A stretch of 64,000 bases of DNA from Phyllobacterium bourgognense (GCF_003337575.1 NZ_QPJM01000001.1:248001-312000); one strand, 5' to 3'; positions 1-8,920 are shown, numbered from the stretch's first letter. Program-made: numbers and translations. The notes: generated by a model from the letters alone, not told the origin.

Positions 1-455
1 GCAAAACCATAGCTGAAGGTCAGTCGCTGGTTGACATAATCAGTTATCGCCTGAACGCGCGACCAGCCGGGTTTGACGTGTCCGAAGAGGCTCCATGCCA
101 GATTGCTCAACTCGTCGGTCTCGCAATAGCGGCTCGCCGACAGATAGGCCAAGCACTCGGTCGGCAACCGGTCGACACCCACCTCGGTTGCATCTTCATC
201 TATCGGGTCGGGGAGGCCGTCATCCTTGACGACTGCGTCATACTTCAACGAGAGGTTGCCCGCAGGAGCCAGGAGACGGATGCAACTGTTTCCGAAAAGA
301 TCGCGAAACGTTTCAAGCTTTGTGTCAGGGGTAGCGGTCGGACCGCGCTCGCATTGGATGTCCGACATGCGTTCCGATTCCAGGTTGAGATAGGTCGTCA
401 TAGGGGTCGGCTGGTTACAGCGAATTGCTATCTCGTAACCGATACGGATCAACAT
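1..455 (-). CDS. Transglutaminase-like family protein, N-terminal part
   Basis: Partial gene: about 151 N-terminal residues are present and the C-terminus lies beyond the left edge. The reading begins MLIRIGYEIAIRC, and the visible part (lead-in strands, then ...VQAITDYVNQRLTFSYGFA just before the edge) matches the beta-sandwich N-terminal domain and the run-in to the core of bacterial transglutaminase-like proteins. The Cys-His-Asp catalytic core would lie outside the window, so activity cannot be judged. The start at 455 is preferred because AGAGG lies 7 bases upstream; the ATG at 461 is too close to it. Family proteins are often peptidase- or amidase-like and of unknown substrate. No operon partner is visible here. 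Confidence 0.75.
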   Translation of the reverse strand, partial: MLIRIGYEIAIRCNQPTPMTTYLNLESERMSDIQCERGPTATPDTKLETFRDLFGNSCIRLLAPAGNLSLKYDAVVKDDGLPDPIDEDATEVGVDRLPTECLAYLSASRYCETDELSNLAWSLFGHVKPGWSRVQAITDYVNQRLTFSYGF

Positions 456-594
456 ATGCATATCCTCTAAGGTTTAGAGAAGAACGCTGCGATCCGGTAC
501 AGGTTCCCCGGCTGTAAATTTTAATGGATGTCGGGCCTCGCCGTGCGATTCAGCATTTGTTGACTATAGAGCCATAGAATTTGAAACAAATGCG

Positions 595-615
595 CCGGAC
601 GGAAGTTACGTCCGG
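595..615. repeat. Small inverted repeat upstream of a 65-aa ORF
   Basis: CCGGACG and CGTCCGG form perfect 7-base arms around a 7-base loop. There is no T-run, so it is not a typical intrinsic terminator. It lies 43 bases upstream of the small ORF that starts at 659 and would be in that gene's leader. Function unknown. Confidence 0.4.
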
Positions 616-658
616 AAGATGTGCGGTCAGATTGTGGCGGTGCACAGGAGTGATTGGA

Positions 659-856
659 ATGGTGATGGCTGCAAAACATCCAGGTTCCCGCCCTCGCGCA
701 GCGGACGTACTGCGAGAACAGGTCGTTCGCTCGGACTTCCGCCATGTGGTCAAGACAGCTCGTCCGTCAGAAACGGACAGGAAGATTCCGAAATTGTTGC
801 AGGACATGCTGGAGAGGCTCGACGAGGCGGAAAAAGTCTGGAAGAAAACTCGCTGA
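659..856 (+). CDS. Small hypothetical protein, 65 aa
   Basis: A small, charged ORF ending ...RLDEAEKVWKKTR. I do not recognise a family. The start at 659 is chosen because AGGAG sits 8 bases upstream; an upstream in-frame ATG at 581 has no such site and its extra residues look unlike coding sequence. The C-terminal half is predicted by eye to be an amphipathic helix. It stands alone between the divergent transglutaminase-like gene and an opposing short ORF, so context gives no function. Confidence 0.4.
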   Translation: MVMAAKHPGSRPRAADVLREQVVRSDFRHVVKTARPSETDRKIPKLLQDMLERLDEAEKVWKKTR

Positions 857-868
857 TCTTATTGCGCT

Positions 869-1003
869 CTAGTTTGTGACCTGCAGGAGGTTGTTTTGGT
901 AATGCCCCACGCGTTTCGATTTCGCATGGTTGACGAAACTGCCGAAGGACAGTGCGAAGGCGACGAAAATCACGAAAATGATACCAAGACGCTGAACGAG
1001 CAT
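869..1003 (-). CDS. Possible single-pass membrane microprotein, 44 aa
   Basis: A 44-residue reading starting MLVQRLGIIFVIFVAFALSF has a strongly hydrophobic first half, consistent with one membrane helix, then a basic tail (NHAKSKR). No clear ribosome binding site lies before the ATG at 1003; the frame stays open to 1081. It could be a real small inner-membrane protein or a chance ORF in an otherwise empty 300-base gap. No family recognised. Confidence 0.3.
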   Translation of the reverse strand: MLVQRLGIIFVIFVAFALSFGSFVNHAKSKRVGHYQNNLLQVTN

Positions 1004-1161
1004 GACAGATACCCCAGTGGATTTTCCTGAGGATATCGCTGTCGATCTGAACGGCGACTGAACCCGGTGTTCACCCGGCATTCCAAATAATTACCCAATT
1101 CTTGCATCCAACCTTGAAAGAGCCGGGTGACGCAGCATCCGCCCTGATCTATGCTACAGCT

Positions 1162-2541
1162 ATGACCAAAGCTTTCGACGCGATCATAGTCGGTGCAGGG
1201 CAGGCCGGACCATCTCTGGCGGGCCGGCTCACGGACTCTGGCATGAAAGTGCTTATGGTCGAGCGCAAACTATTCGGAGGGACCTGCGTCAACACAGGAT
1301 GTATGCCGACGAAGACGCTGGTCGCGAGTGCCTATGCTGCACATCTTGCCCGGCGTGGTGCTGATTTTGGCATCGAGACGGGTGGGCCGGTCCAAATCAA
1401 TATGAAGCGGGTCAAGCAGCGCGCCGACACCGTGTCCTTTAATGCCCGCACCGGGGTCGAGAGATTCTTGCGCGGCATGGGTGGCTGCACGGTTGTTCAG
1501 GGTCATGCCCGCTTCACCGGAGCAAGTGAAATCGATATCGATGGCGCGGCCTTCACCGCACCCCGAATTTTCCTCAATCTTGGTGGCCGCGCCAATGTGC
1601 CGGACATGCCCGGCATCGGAGACGTAGAATTTCTCACGAACACATCCATTCTCGGTCTCGATGAGGTACCCAAGCACCTAGTTGTCGTTGGCGGCAGCTA
1701 TATAGGCCTCGAATTTGCGCAAATGTATCGCCGGTTTGGCGCGGACGTGACCATTGTTGAAAAGGGTCCAAGGCTGATTTCACGCGAGGACGAGGACGTA
1801 TCCCAAGCGATCAAGGAAATTCTCGAAGGCGAGGGAATTGCAGTTCGCCTTAATGCGGAATGTATATCGTTCAAACAGCACGCCGAAGGCGTGGAAGTCG
1901 GTGTCGATTGCACTGCCGGCTCACCAAGCGTTGTCGGCTCGCATGTGCTGCTGGCGATAGGACGGCGGCCTAATACTGACGATCTCGGTGTCGACAAGGC
2001 AGGTATTGAGCTCGATGAGCGCGGCTATATCAAAGTAGATGATCAGCTGGAGACAAACGTTCCTGGCATCTGGGCGCTGGGCGATTGCAACGGGCGCGGT
2101 GCCTTCACTCACACGGCCTATAATGATTTCGAGATCGTTGCGGCAAATCTCCTTGACGGAGAGAACCGCAAAGTGACCGATCGCATCCTCGGCTATGCGC
2201 TCTATATCGATCCGCCGCTCGGGCGGGTGGGCCTGACCGAAGCGCAGGCACGCAAGACTGGGCGGCCATTGCTGATTTCCAAAAGGCCGATGACCCGCGT
2301 TGGTCGCGCAGTGGAAAAGGACGAAACGCAAGGCTTCATGAAAGTCGTAGTGGACGCACAGACGCAAAAGATACTCGGTGCCGCCATACTCGGGACGGGC
2401 GGCGACGAGGCAATCCACGGTTTTCTCGATATCATGAATGTGGATGCGACCTATCCGCAATTGAAATGGGCTGTTCCCATACACCCCACGGTCTCTGAGC
2501 TAATTCCGACGCTCCTGGGCGACGTCAAGGAAGTAAAATGA
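1162..2541 (+). CDS. FAD-dependent pyridine nucleotide-disulfide oxidoreductase, mercuric reductase/lipoamide dehydrogenase-like
   Basis: A 459-aa class I flavoprotein disulfide reductase. Visible features in order: the FAD dinucleotide-binding motif GAGQAG (residues 11-16), the redox-active pair in GTCVNTGC (Cys42, Cys47), a second nucleotide-binding motif for NAD(P)H (VVVGGSYIGLEF, near residue 175), the FAD motif WALGDCNG, and the C-terminal active-site HPTVSE (His441, Glu446). These proteins pass electrons from NAD(P)H through FAD and the disulfide to a substrate. There is no N-terminal heavy-metal domain and no mer gene nearby, so true mercuric reductase activity is unproven. ATG 1162 is chosen because FAD-binding sequence begins right after it; the frame runs back to a TTG at 1102. 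No good Shine-Dalgarno is visible. Confidence 0.85.
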   Translation: MTKAFDAIIVGAGQAGPSLAGRLTDSGMKVLMVERKLFGGTCVNTGCMPTKTLVASAYAAHLARRGADFGIETGGPVQINMKRVKQRADTVSFNARTGVERFLRGMGGCTVVQGHARFTGASEIDIDGAAFTAPRIFLNLGGRANVPDMPGIGDVEFLTNTSILGLDEVPKHLVVVGGSYIGLEFAQMYRRFGADVTIVEKGPRLISREDEDVSQAIKEILEGEGIAVRLNAECISFKQHAEGVEVGVDCTAGSPSVVGSHVLLAIGRRPNTDDLGVDKAGIELDERGYIKVDDQLETNVPGIWALGDCNGRGAFTHTAYNDFEIVAANLLDGENRKVTDRILGYALYIDPPLGRVGLTEAQARKTGRPLLISKRPMTRVGRAVEKDETQGFMKVVVDAQTQKILGAAILGTGGDEAIHGFLDIMNVDATYPQLKWAVPIHPTVSELIPTLLGDVKEVK

Positions 2542-2550
2542 CGTGCAAGC

Positions 2551-4104
2551 TTATTCCATCACGGCCGTGTGATCCGCAGGAGCGGCGTTCGACGCGGGCT
2601 TGCGCAGCAGCATGACCAGCGGGATCGATACCAGCGACATGATCATCAACAGCTTGAAATCGTCCATATAGGCGATGATCGTCGCCTGGTTTGTTATCAT
2701 CCCGTCCAGCGCGGCGCGGCCCGCGGCCTTCATGGGATCGAGATTTTGCATCACTGCCGGCGCGTTGAATGCGTGGTTGAACGGCGTGACATAGGCGGCG
2801 ATCGACGAATGATTGCTTTGCACATTCTCGGTGATGAGCGCGGTAACAACAGCGATGCCAACGCTCGATCCGATGTTGCGCGAGAGATTGTAGAGGCCGG
2901 TGCCTTCGCCGCGCATCGACGCGGGGAGGGTGGCAAAGGCGATGGTCGTAAGCGGCACGAACAGGAAGCCGAGACCGGCGCCCTGGATGAATCCCACATA
3001 GACGATGGTCCACTGCGACACGTCGGGCGTCCAGCCGGTCATGTCATACATGGCCCATGCGGTCAGGCTGAAGCCAAGGAACAGCAAAAACCGTGTATCG
3101 ACCTTGCCGATCAGTCTGCCGACTATAAACATGCAGACCATGGTACCGACGCCGCGTGGCCCCATGACGATACCGGCAGTGACGACGGGATAGCCCATCA
3201 GCGTCTGCAGATAGGGCGTCATCAAGGCGAGCGACGCAAGATAGGTGACGCCTATGACGAAGATAAAGAACATGCTGACCGAAAAGTTGCGGTCGAGGAA
3301 GAGCCGAGGATTGACGAAAGATTTCTTCGCGGTGAACGTGTGCACAAGAAAGAGATAGAAGGCGCCGGCGCAGATTAACGCTTCGATCTGGATTTCAGCG
3401 GAAGAAAACCAGTCGAGCTGTTCGCCGCGGTCAAGGAAGAGCTGCAGTGTTGCGATGGCAAGGCTCAGAGTTCCGAAGCCGAACCAGTCGAGCTTTGCGC
3501 TCACCTCTTTCGTTGTTTCGGAAACGAAGGCTACAATACCGAAGAACGCCAGCATGCCGATCGGCACATTGATATAGAATACCCAGCGCCAGCTGATATG
3601 GTCGGTGAGCCAGCCGCCGATAACCGGTCCGAGCACTGGGCCGACCATCACCGATACGCCGAAAAGTGCCATGGCCCTGCCGCGATCTTCCACCGAATAG
3701 ATGTCGAGCAGAATACCCTGCGACAACGGCACGAGCGATGCACCGAAGAGGCCCTGCATCAGCCGGAAGACGACGATTTGCGGCAAGGACTGGGCGAGGC
3801 CACACAGGACCGAAGCGGCAACAAAGCCGACAATGGCGGTCAGAAGGACGTTTTTGCGGCCGAAGCGAGCGGCAAGAAAGCCCGACGGCGGCGTCATGAT
3901 GGCCGCGGCGACGATATAGGAGGTGAGGACCCAGTTGATCTGATCAGCGCTCGCCGAAACGCTGCCCTGGATATAGGGTAGCGCCACATTGGCGATCGTC
4001 GTGTCGAGCGCCTGCATGATCACCGCAAGGATGACGCAGGCGGTTATCGCGCCGCGGTTGGCGATAACGGGCGCGGCGCCGGGAATTGCGATGATATTAG
4101 ACAT
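2551..4104 (-). CDS. emrB: DHA2-family multidrug efflux MFS permease, EmrB-like
   Basis: 517 aa, the usual length for 14-helix DHA2 drug:proton antiporters. Helix 1 carries the family-type motif MQALDTTIANVALPYI, followed by the loop motif GFLAARFGRKN and the motif C region VGPVLGPVIGGWL. It would form the inner-membrane pump of a tripartite efflux system with the EmrA-like adaptor encoded immediately upstream; the two genes overlap by 8 bases, so translation is probably coupled. It is the last gene of the marR-emrA-emrB operon and converges on the oxidoreductase gene with 9 bases between stops. The drug substrates cannot be read from sequence. Confidence 0.92.
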   Translation of the reverse strand: MSNIIAIPGAAPVIANRGAITACVILAVIMQALDTTIANVALPYIQGSVSASADQINWVLTSYIVAAAIMTPPSGFLAARFGRKNVLLTAIVGFVAASVLCGLAQSLPQIVVFRLMQGLFGASLVPLSQGILLDIYSVEDRGRAMALFGVSVMVGPVLGPVIGGWLTDHISWRWVFYINVPIGMLAFFGIVAFVSETTKEVSAKLDWFGFGTLSLAIATLQLFLDRGEQLDWFSSAEIQIEALICAGAFYLFLVHTFTAKKSFVNPRLFLDRNFSVSMFFIFVIGVTYLASLALMTPYLQTLMGYPVVTAGIVMGPRGVGTMVCMFIVGRLIGKVDTRFLLFLGFSLTAWAMYDMTGWTPDVSQWTIVYVGFIQGAGLGFLFVPLTTIAFATLPASMRGEGTGLYNLSRNIGSSVGIAVVTALITENVQSNHSSIAAYVTPFNHAFNAPAVMQNLDPMKAAGRAALDGMITNQATIIAYMDDFKLLMIMSLVSIPLVMLLRKPASNAAPADHTAVME

Positions 4105-5308
4105 GATCCTTGCTGCCGAAAAGACCGACGACGTCTGTCATGAAAGATGGGAGGCCGCGGGCATGGCCTGTATCGACACCTACGGTGACACTCATGCCCA
4201 CCCGCAGTGGCGGCTTGCCCGCCATGTCATCTATGCTGACGAGCATGGGAATGCGCTGGACGACCTTCACCCAGTTGCCGGTGGTGTTCTGGGCAGGCAG
4301 CAGCGAAAAGCTGGAGCCGGAAGCCGGGCTGATGCTGGAGACTGTGCCCTTCCACGTCACGTCCGGATAGGTATCGACGCTGATGGCGACTGTCTGGCCG
4401 GGGCGCACATAGGTGAGCTCGGTCTCTTTCGGGCTCGCAGCGATCCACATATGCGTTGTCGAGACGAGACTGAAACCGGCCTGCGACGCTTGAAGATATG
4501 CGCCGGTCTGCAGAGAGCTGACATTGGTGACGATGCCGTCAAACGGGGCACGGACAACCGTGTGGTCGAGATTGCGCTGGGCATTGTCGACAGCGGATTG
4601 CTGCTGCAGATAAGAAGGGTTTTGTTCAACGGGTTGATCTGCGTTTCCGCCAAGCTGCGCTAGCGTTGCCGCAGCTTCTGCCTTGGCGACGTCGACCTTT
4701 TGCTGGGCCGCGTCGAGATCGTGCTTGGCCTGATCATAGGTCGCGCGGGACGCGAAGGAGCTTGCATTCAGGTCCTGCTGGCGCTGCAACGACTTTTCGA
4801 AAAAAGGAATATCGGCTTCAGCCTGGGTTATCTCTGCAAGCGATTGCTTGTAACTCGCTTCAAGATTGAGAATTTGATTGCGAACGACGCCGAGTTGCGC
4901 CTTCGCTCCGGCAAGCGCGATGGCATAAGGAGACGCATCTAGACGGAACAGCACATCGCCCTGCTTGACCTGCTGATTGTCGCGGACATCCACCGACTGC
5001 ACGATACCGGACACATCGGTGGAAACACCGACCATGTCGGCTTGGATATAGGCGTTGTCGGTCGACATGACCTGACCGCCAGTCGCATAAAAATAGCCGC
5101 CAACGATCAAAAGAAGCGGTAAAAGCCCAAACAGCAGCGGACGCTTCAGGCTGCGCCGTGTGCGCGCCGGCGCGGGAGCCGCAGGGGGCGTCGTTTCCTT
5201 GGCCACAGGTACGGCAGGCGCCGTTTCGATGGTCGTATCGGGCTTTTCCATTACTGGGTCATTGTCCGAATGGGCAGGTATCCGCAGGGAAGGTGAACCG
5301 TCAGCCAT
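4097..5308 (-). CDS. emrA: HlyD-family membrane fusion protein, EmrA-like
   Basis: 403 aa. A cytoplasmic tail rich in Pro and Ala (residues 1-50) is followed by one transmembrane helix (LLFGLLPLLLIVGGYFYATGG), then the biotinyl-lipoyl-like strand STDNAYIQADMVGV, a coiled-coil hairpin (about residues 120-215) and the second lipoyl half VVRAPFDGIVTNV. This is the EmrA layout: a periplasmic adaptor joining the MFS pump to an outer-membrane channel. It overlaps the MarR gene upstream and emrB downstream by 8 bases each, a tight operon. No TolC-type gene is present in the window. Confidence 0.92.
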   Translation of the reverse strand: MADGSPSLRIPAHSDNDPVMEKPDTTIETAPAVPVAKETTPPAAPAPARTRRSLKRPLLFGLLPLLLIVGGYFYATGGQVMSTDNAYIQADMVGVSTDVSGIVQSVDVRDNQQVKQGDVLFRLDASPYAIALAGAKAQLGVVRNQILNLEASYKQSLAEITQAEADIPFFEKSLQRQQDLNASSFASRATYDQAKHDLDAAQQKVDVAKAEAAATLAQLGGNADQPVEQNPSYLQQQSAVDNAQRNLDHTVVRAPFDGIVTNVSSLQTGAYLQASQAGFSLVSTTHMWIAASPKETELTYVRPGQTVAISVDTYPDVTWKGTVSSISPASGSSFSLLPAQNTTGNWVKVVQRIPMLVSIDDMAGKPPLRVGMSVTVGVDTGHARGLPSFMTDVVGLFGSKDHV

Positions 5309-5765
5309 GATTTTTCTCTCTGTCCTCGACCGGCGTCTGGCATGCGTCGATCAAATTTGTCTTCATAAGGGTCAGTGTTCGAATGAGATGTTCGCGATCT
5401 GCATCCGGGACATCGGCGAGCGCTTCGGAGCGGGTAAGATCTGCAACACGGCGAATGCCATCGAGGAGCGGTCTTGCCTCTTCACGGGAGAACAGCAACC
5501 GGATGCGGCGGTCAGTGGGATGCCTGCGGCGCTCGATCAGGCCGCGCTCCTCAAGCTTGTCGAGGATACGGACCAGGGTGATTGGCTCGACCTCCAAAAG
5601 CTCGGCCAGCCCCGCCTGGTGGATTCCCTCGTTTTTGGAGAGATATGCCAGCGTTTGCCATTGCGACCGCGTAAGGCCCAAATCCTTTGCGCGCTGTTCG
5701 AAACGCTTGCGCAACAGGCGTGCGACCTCGTGCAGCAGAAAGCTCAGTGTCGGTGCATTGTCCAT
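5301..5765 (-). CDS. MarR-family regulator of the emrAB operon
   Basis: 154 aa winged-helix protein with the MarR recognition region LTRSQWQTLAYLSKNEGIHQAGLAELL split across helices, and the wing motif RRRHPTDRRIRLLF. It is the first gene of the marR-emrA-emrB operon and its stop overlaps the emrA start by 8 bases. By analogy with EmrR/MarR it should repress its own operon and release DNA on binding aromatic drugs. The upstream DNA (5766-5830) has only imperfect symmetry, so no operator is called here. Confidence 0.88.
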   Translation of the reverse strand: MDNAPTLSFLLHEVARLLRKRFEQRAKDLGLTRSQWQTLAYLSKNEGIHQAGLAELLEVEPITLVRILDKLEERGLIERRRHPTDRRIRLLFSREEARPLLDGIRRVADLTRSEALADVPDADREHLIRTLTLMKTNLIDACQTPVEDREKNHG

Positions 5766-5922
5766 GAGGGATATGTAAACTCGTAAGGATGCTTATAACA
5801 GTCATGCATATAGCAAGGGTGCTGGGAGATTTAAAGGCGACAGCTTGCCTCAGGCAGAAAAAAACTGCGCCAGGCCTTCAATAAATCGTGAAGAAATCCA
5901 GGGTTAGGTCAACGGAGTTGAT

Positions 5923-6426
5923 TCAATCCTTGCGAGGCAGGAACGTCTGTTCGTATCCGCTGATGAATCTGTCAAAAAGCGTTGCGAACGCTTCTACATC
6001 CGCGGGGGGCCAGTCTTTGACGACCTTCTGTACGATAGCGAGCTTCTGGGCCTTGATTTCCGCGACCAGCTTCCGCCCCAGAGCCGTGATAACAACCACG
6101 ATACGTCGCGCATCAGCTTGGGAGGCTTTGCGGCGCAGGACTCCTCGTGTGACCATTTCCGCAACGATGCGGCTAGCCCGGGAGGGATCGATGCGCAAAA
6201 TTTCGGCGATCGCACCAACGGTCACTTCGCCGGCTGTTTCCGCTCGTCTCACGGCGTCAAGGACGTCGAGGTGCGAGAGTTCCAGGCCAGGCGCAACGTT
6301 TTGAACTGCGAGGCGGCCAATCAGGCGTCTGCCGACCAACAGGCGCATCCGGGTCATTACCTGACCGATATGCACGATCTCTTCATGGTAGCTCTGATTG
6401 TCGGCTTCACGTTTACGTGTCGTCAT
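5923..6426 (-). CDS. MarR-family transcriptional regulator
   Basis: A winged-helix regulator, 167 aa from ATG 6426 (MTTRKREADNQSYHEEI). An in-frame ATG at 6438 would add four residues; neither has a strong ribosome site, though AGG precedes 6426. It carries a MarR core (VGAIAEILRIDPSRASRIV, then a wing with RRKASQADARRIVVV). It is transcribed away from the MFS exporter gene at 6558, and a perfect dyad lies between them, which points to this protein controlling both. The signal molecule is unknown. Confidence 0.85.
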   Translation of the reverse strand: MTTRKREADNQSYHEEIVHIGQVMTRMRLLVGRRLIGRLAVQNVAPGLELSHLDVLDAVRRAETAGEVTVGAIAEILRIDPSRASRIVAEMVTRGVLRRKASQADARRIVVVITALGRKLVAEIKAQKLAIVQKVVKDWPPADVEAFATLFDRFISGYEQTFLPRKD

Positions 6427-6491
6427 GGCACCTGTCATATTTCTGAACGCACTGATACTTCAAGGCATCCAAATATGCAAATAGCATTACA

Positions 6492-6521
6492 GTGCTGTTG
6501 ACAATTATATGCTAACAGCAC
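6492..6521. promoter_or_regulatory. Dyad operator over the exporter promoter
   Basis: GTGCTGTT (6492-6499) and AACAGCAC (6514-6521) are perfect 8-base inverted arms separated by 14 bases. A TTGACA -35 element (6498-6503) overlaps the left arm, and a weak -10 (ACTTAT) follows the right arm at 6522-6527. Smaller symmetric words, TAGCAT (6482-6487) and ATGCTA (6509-6514), lie inside the same stretch. Position and symmetry fit a MarR-type operator shared by the divergent marR and MFS genes. Inference only; no binding data. Confidence 0.6.
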
Positions 6522-6557
6522 ACTTATCTCTTTAGTGAAGTTCGGATATCCTGCTCA

Positions 6558-8078
6558 ATGGACATGCATGCACCACCCGCGCCGCTCGTGACGGACCACC
6601 GTTTGCGGCTTATCATCTTCTTTTTCCTGAGTTCGGCCATGTTCATGGCGACACTCGACAACCAGATCGTCTCGACTGCTTTGCCAACAATCGTCGGTGA
6701 GTTCGGCCATCTGGAACGCTTCGGCTGGATCGGATCCTCATATCTGCTTGCGTCGAGTGCTGTCATGCCGATCTACGGCAAGCTGGGCGATCTCTTCGGG
6801 CGCAAATATGTGATGATGACCGCCATTGCGATATTCACCATCGGATCAGCCGTGTGCGGTCTCGCCGTGTCGATGAATACGCTGATCGCTGCACGGGTGC
6901 TGCAAGGCCTCGGCGGCGGCGGTATCATGGTATCGATCTTCTCCATCAATGCCGATCTTTTCGAACCGCGAGAACGGGCACGGTACCAGAGTTATTCAAG
7001 CCTTGTCCTCATGGCTTCCGGCGCAATCGGTCCGGTACTCGGCGGCACAATGAGCGATCTTTTCGGCTGGCGATCGATTTTTCTGGTCAACATTCCGGTC
7101 GGGATTATTGTCCTGACCGGCCTGTTCACGATGCTTCCCTACCGCAAGCCTGAGCGAAAGCCAAAGATCGACTATGCAGGCGCAATATTGCTGGCCCTGA
7201 CCACAAGCAGCATCGTCCTCGTGGCAGACAGCTCAGAGCTGTTCGGTTCGATAGTATCGGTCCAGAGTGTTGGTATCATTGCATTCGGCATCGTGTGCGC
7301 CACGAGTTGGGTGTTCGTTGAACGTCGCGCAGTGGAGCCCATCGTCCCGCCAACGCTTTTCCGGAATCCGACTTTCTCGTTGCTACTTGTGATCTCGATC
7401 ACCAGCGGTGCGATCGCTATCGGCATGGTCAATTATTTCGCACTTTTCCTCCAGACTACAACGGGTCTGTCGCCCTCACAGGCGGGCGTTTTTTTCATCC
7501 TTTTGACCGGAGGTATCGTTTGTGGATCTCTGCTGGGAGGGAGGCTGATCTCGACGACGGGTCGTTACAAACCCCAATCCATAGCCAGTCTTTCTTTGAG
7601 CTTCCTCGCCTTCATGTTGTTCACTAAGGTCCAGGCAGGAACGCCGGTGTTTCTCATAGGCATCCTGATGGCCATGCACGGCATCGGCATCGGACTTGGA
7701 CAACAGGTTCCGGTAATCGGCGTGCAGAACGCAGCAGACAGCCGGGACGTCGGGGCAGCGACAGGGGCGGTGACACTTTCTCGCATGGGCGGAGCGTCTA
7801 TCGCCATTTCCATCTATGGCGCGATCGTTGCAGCAAACCTGTCCCGTGTCGGCGTCACCATCCCTGGGGTTAGTAACATTGAGCAATTGACGCCGAAAAT
7901 GCTGGGTGCGTTGCCGGAGGCGGCACGACAAGCGGTTGCCGATAGTTATGCTGCAGCGTTCACGCCGCTTTTCCTGACCTCGGCAGGCTTTGCCATCACT
8001 GGATTGCTAGCGGCGTTCATGCTCAAACCTGTACTGCTACCGATTGCAGGAGCTGTGAAACCGAATGCAGCTGAATAG
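6558..8078 (+). CDS. DHA2-family MFS exporter
   Basis: 506 aa, predicted 14-helix major facilitator. Helix 1 region reads MFMATLDNQIVSTALPTIV, the loop 2-3 motif is GKLGDLFGRK and motif C is SGAIGPVLGGTMSDLF, all typical of drug:H+ antiporters of the EmrB/QacA type. It lacks an adaptor gene, unlike the emrAB operon 0.8 kb away, so it may act alone across the inner membrane. It is divergent from a MarR gene with a dyad over its promoter, which suggests inducible resistance to an aromatic or cationic compound. No strong ribosome site precedes ATG 6558; ATG 6564 is an alternative. Confidence 0.9.
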   Translation: MDMHAPPAPLVTDHRLRLIIFFFLSSAMFMATLDNQIVSTALPTIVGEFGHLERFGWIGSSYLLASSAVMPIYGKLGDLFGRKYVMMTAIAIFTIGSAVCGLAVSMNTLIAARVLQGLGGGGIMVSIFSINADLFEPRERARYQSYSSLVLMASGAIGPVLGGTMSDLFGWRSIFLVNIPVGIIVLTGLFTMLPYRKPERKPKIDYAGAILLALTTSSIVLVADSSELFGSIVSVQSVGIIAFGIVCATSWVFVERRAVEPIVPPTLFRNPTFSLLLVISITSGAIAIGMVNYFALFLQTTTGLSPSQAGVFFILLTGGIVCGSLLGGRLISTTGRYKPQSIASLSLSFLAFMLFTKVQAGTPVFLIGILMAMHGIGIGLGQQVPVIGVQNAADSRDVGAATGAVTLSRMGGASIAISIYGAIVAANLSRVGVTIPGVSNIEQLTPKMLGALPEAARQAVADSYAAAFTPLFLTSAGFAITGLLAAFMLKPVLLPIAGAVKPNAAE

Positions 8079-8087
8079 CTAGTGAAG

Positions 8088-8163
8088 TGGTGCCGCATAG
8101 GTGACTCGAACACCTGACCCCATCATTACGAATGATGTGCTCTACCAACTGAGCTAATGCGGC
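8088..8163 (-). tRNA. tRNA-Thr(CGT)
   Basis: On the minus strand the sequence begins GCCGCATTAGCTCAGTTGG and ends with an encoded CCA. The acceptor stem is GCCGCAT/ATGCGGC, the anticodon stem CATCA/TGATG encloses the loop TTCGTAA with anticodon CGT, and the T-arm has GTTCGAGTC. It is 76 bases including CCA, and decodes ACG. The gene lies alone between the exporter and coxS. Confidence 0.95.
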
Positions 8164-8431
8164 AGGAAAAGAACTTCCCGATCCTTGAAAGCGGCCATCT
8201 TGATGTGCCGGCGGATGTCGCGCCTGATACCTTCATTGTGCTGCAAATGCAAGCCTAGAGATGCGTGCGTGCCGTCAAAATGCCGGTCGCCAATCACCCC
8301 TGATCCTCACAGGATCGCCAAATTAGAATTTTTCTATTTTGACGATAGACAAGTGCGAAAGAGCGGTTAATCTTCTCTTTACCACATGACGCCCGGAAGA
8401 GGCACCTGCGTCAACGTTCTGGGAGGAACCT

Positions 8432-8920
8432 ATGGCCAAAGTGGAACTGTTCGTAAATGGGCGTGCCGTCACAGGCGAGGCCGAAGACCGCACACTGCTT
8501 GTACACTTCCTGCGTGAAACTCTCGGGTTAACCGGGACTCATGTCGGGTGTGACACCTCGCAATGCGGTGCATGTGTCGTTCATGTCGATGGCAGGGCGG
8601 TCAAGTCGTGCACAATGCTGGCGGCCCAGGCCTCCGGCTCGACGATAACGACGATCGAGGGCCTTGGCTCCAGTGGAGAACTGCATCCGCTTCAGGTTGC
8701 GTTTCGGGAAAATCATGCGCTTCAATGCGGGTTCTGCACGCCTGGCATGATTATGACTTCGGTCGATATGATACGGCGACACCCAAACGGGCTCGATGAA
8801 TCGACAGTGCGGGATGAACTCGAAGGCAATATTTGCCGCTGTACCGGCTATCACAACATCGTCAAGGCCGTGCTCGACGCATCGGACAAAATGGGCAAGG
8901 GCGCCGTCAAGGCTGCCTGA
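8432..8920 (+). CDS. coxS: Form II carbon monoxide dehydrogenase-like molybdenum hydroxylase, 2Fe-2S small subunit
   Basis: 162 aa. The N-terminal plant-type ferredoxin domain binds one 2Fe-2S cluster through Cys40, Cys45, Cys48 and Cys60; the C-terminal domain binds the second through Cys99, Cys102, Cys135 and Cys137 (QCGFC and NICRCTG). The subunit carries electrons from the molybdenum site of CoxL to FAD in CoxM. The ATG is preceded by GGGAGGA. It is the first gene of coxS-coxL-coxM, the gene order typical of form II enzymes. It follows a 268-base gap after the tRNA gene in which I see nothing else. Confidence 0.93.
   Translation: MAKVELFVNGRAVTGEAEDRTLLVHFLRETLGLTGTHVGCDTSQCGACVVHVDGRAVKSCTMLAAQASGSTITTIEGLGSSGELHPLQVAFRENHALQCGFCTPGMIMTSVDMIRRHPNGLDESTVRDELEGNICRCTGYHNIVKAVLDASDKMGKGAVKAA

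Noticed and set aside
78-470. Plus-strand ORF of 130 aa
   Set aside because: It is antisense to the transglutaminase-like gene, whose minus-strand reading has a family-like N-terminus and a ribosome site.
1162-2541. Naming the disulfide oxidoreductase MerA
   Set aside because: It lacks the N-terminal metal-binding domain and vicinal C-terminal cysteines, and no mer genes are near.
2569-3378. Plus-strand ORF of 269 aa inside emrB
   Set aside because: Full of Arg, His and Asp runs typical of the antisense of a membrane protein gene; emrB is certain.
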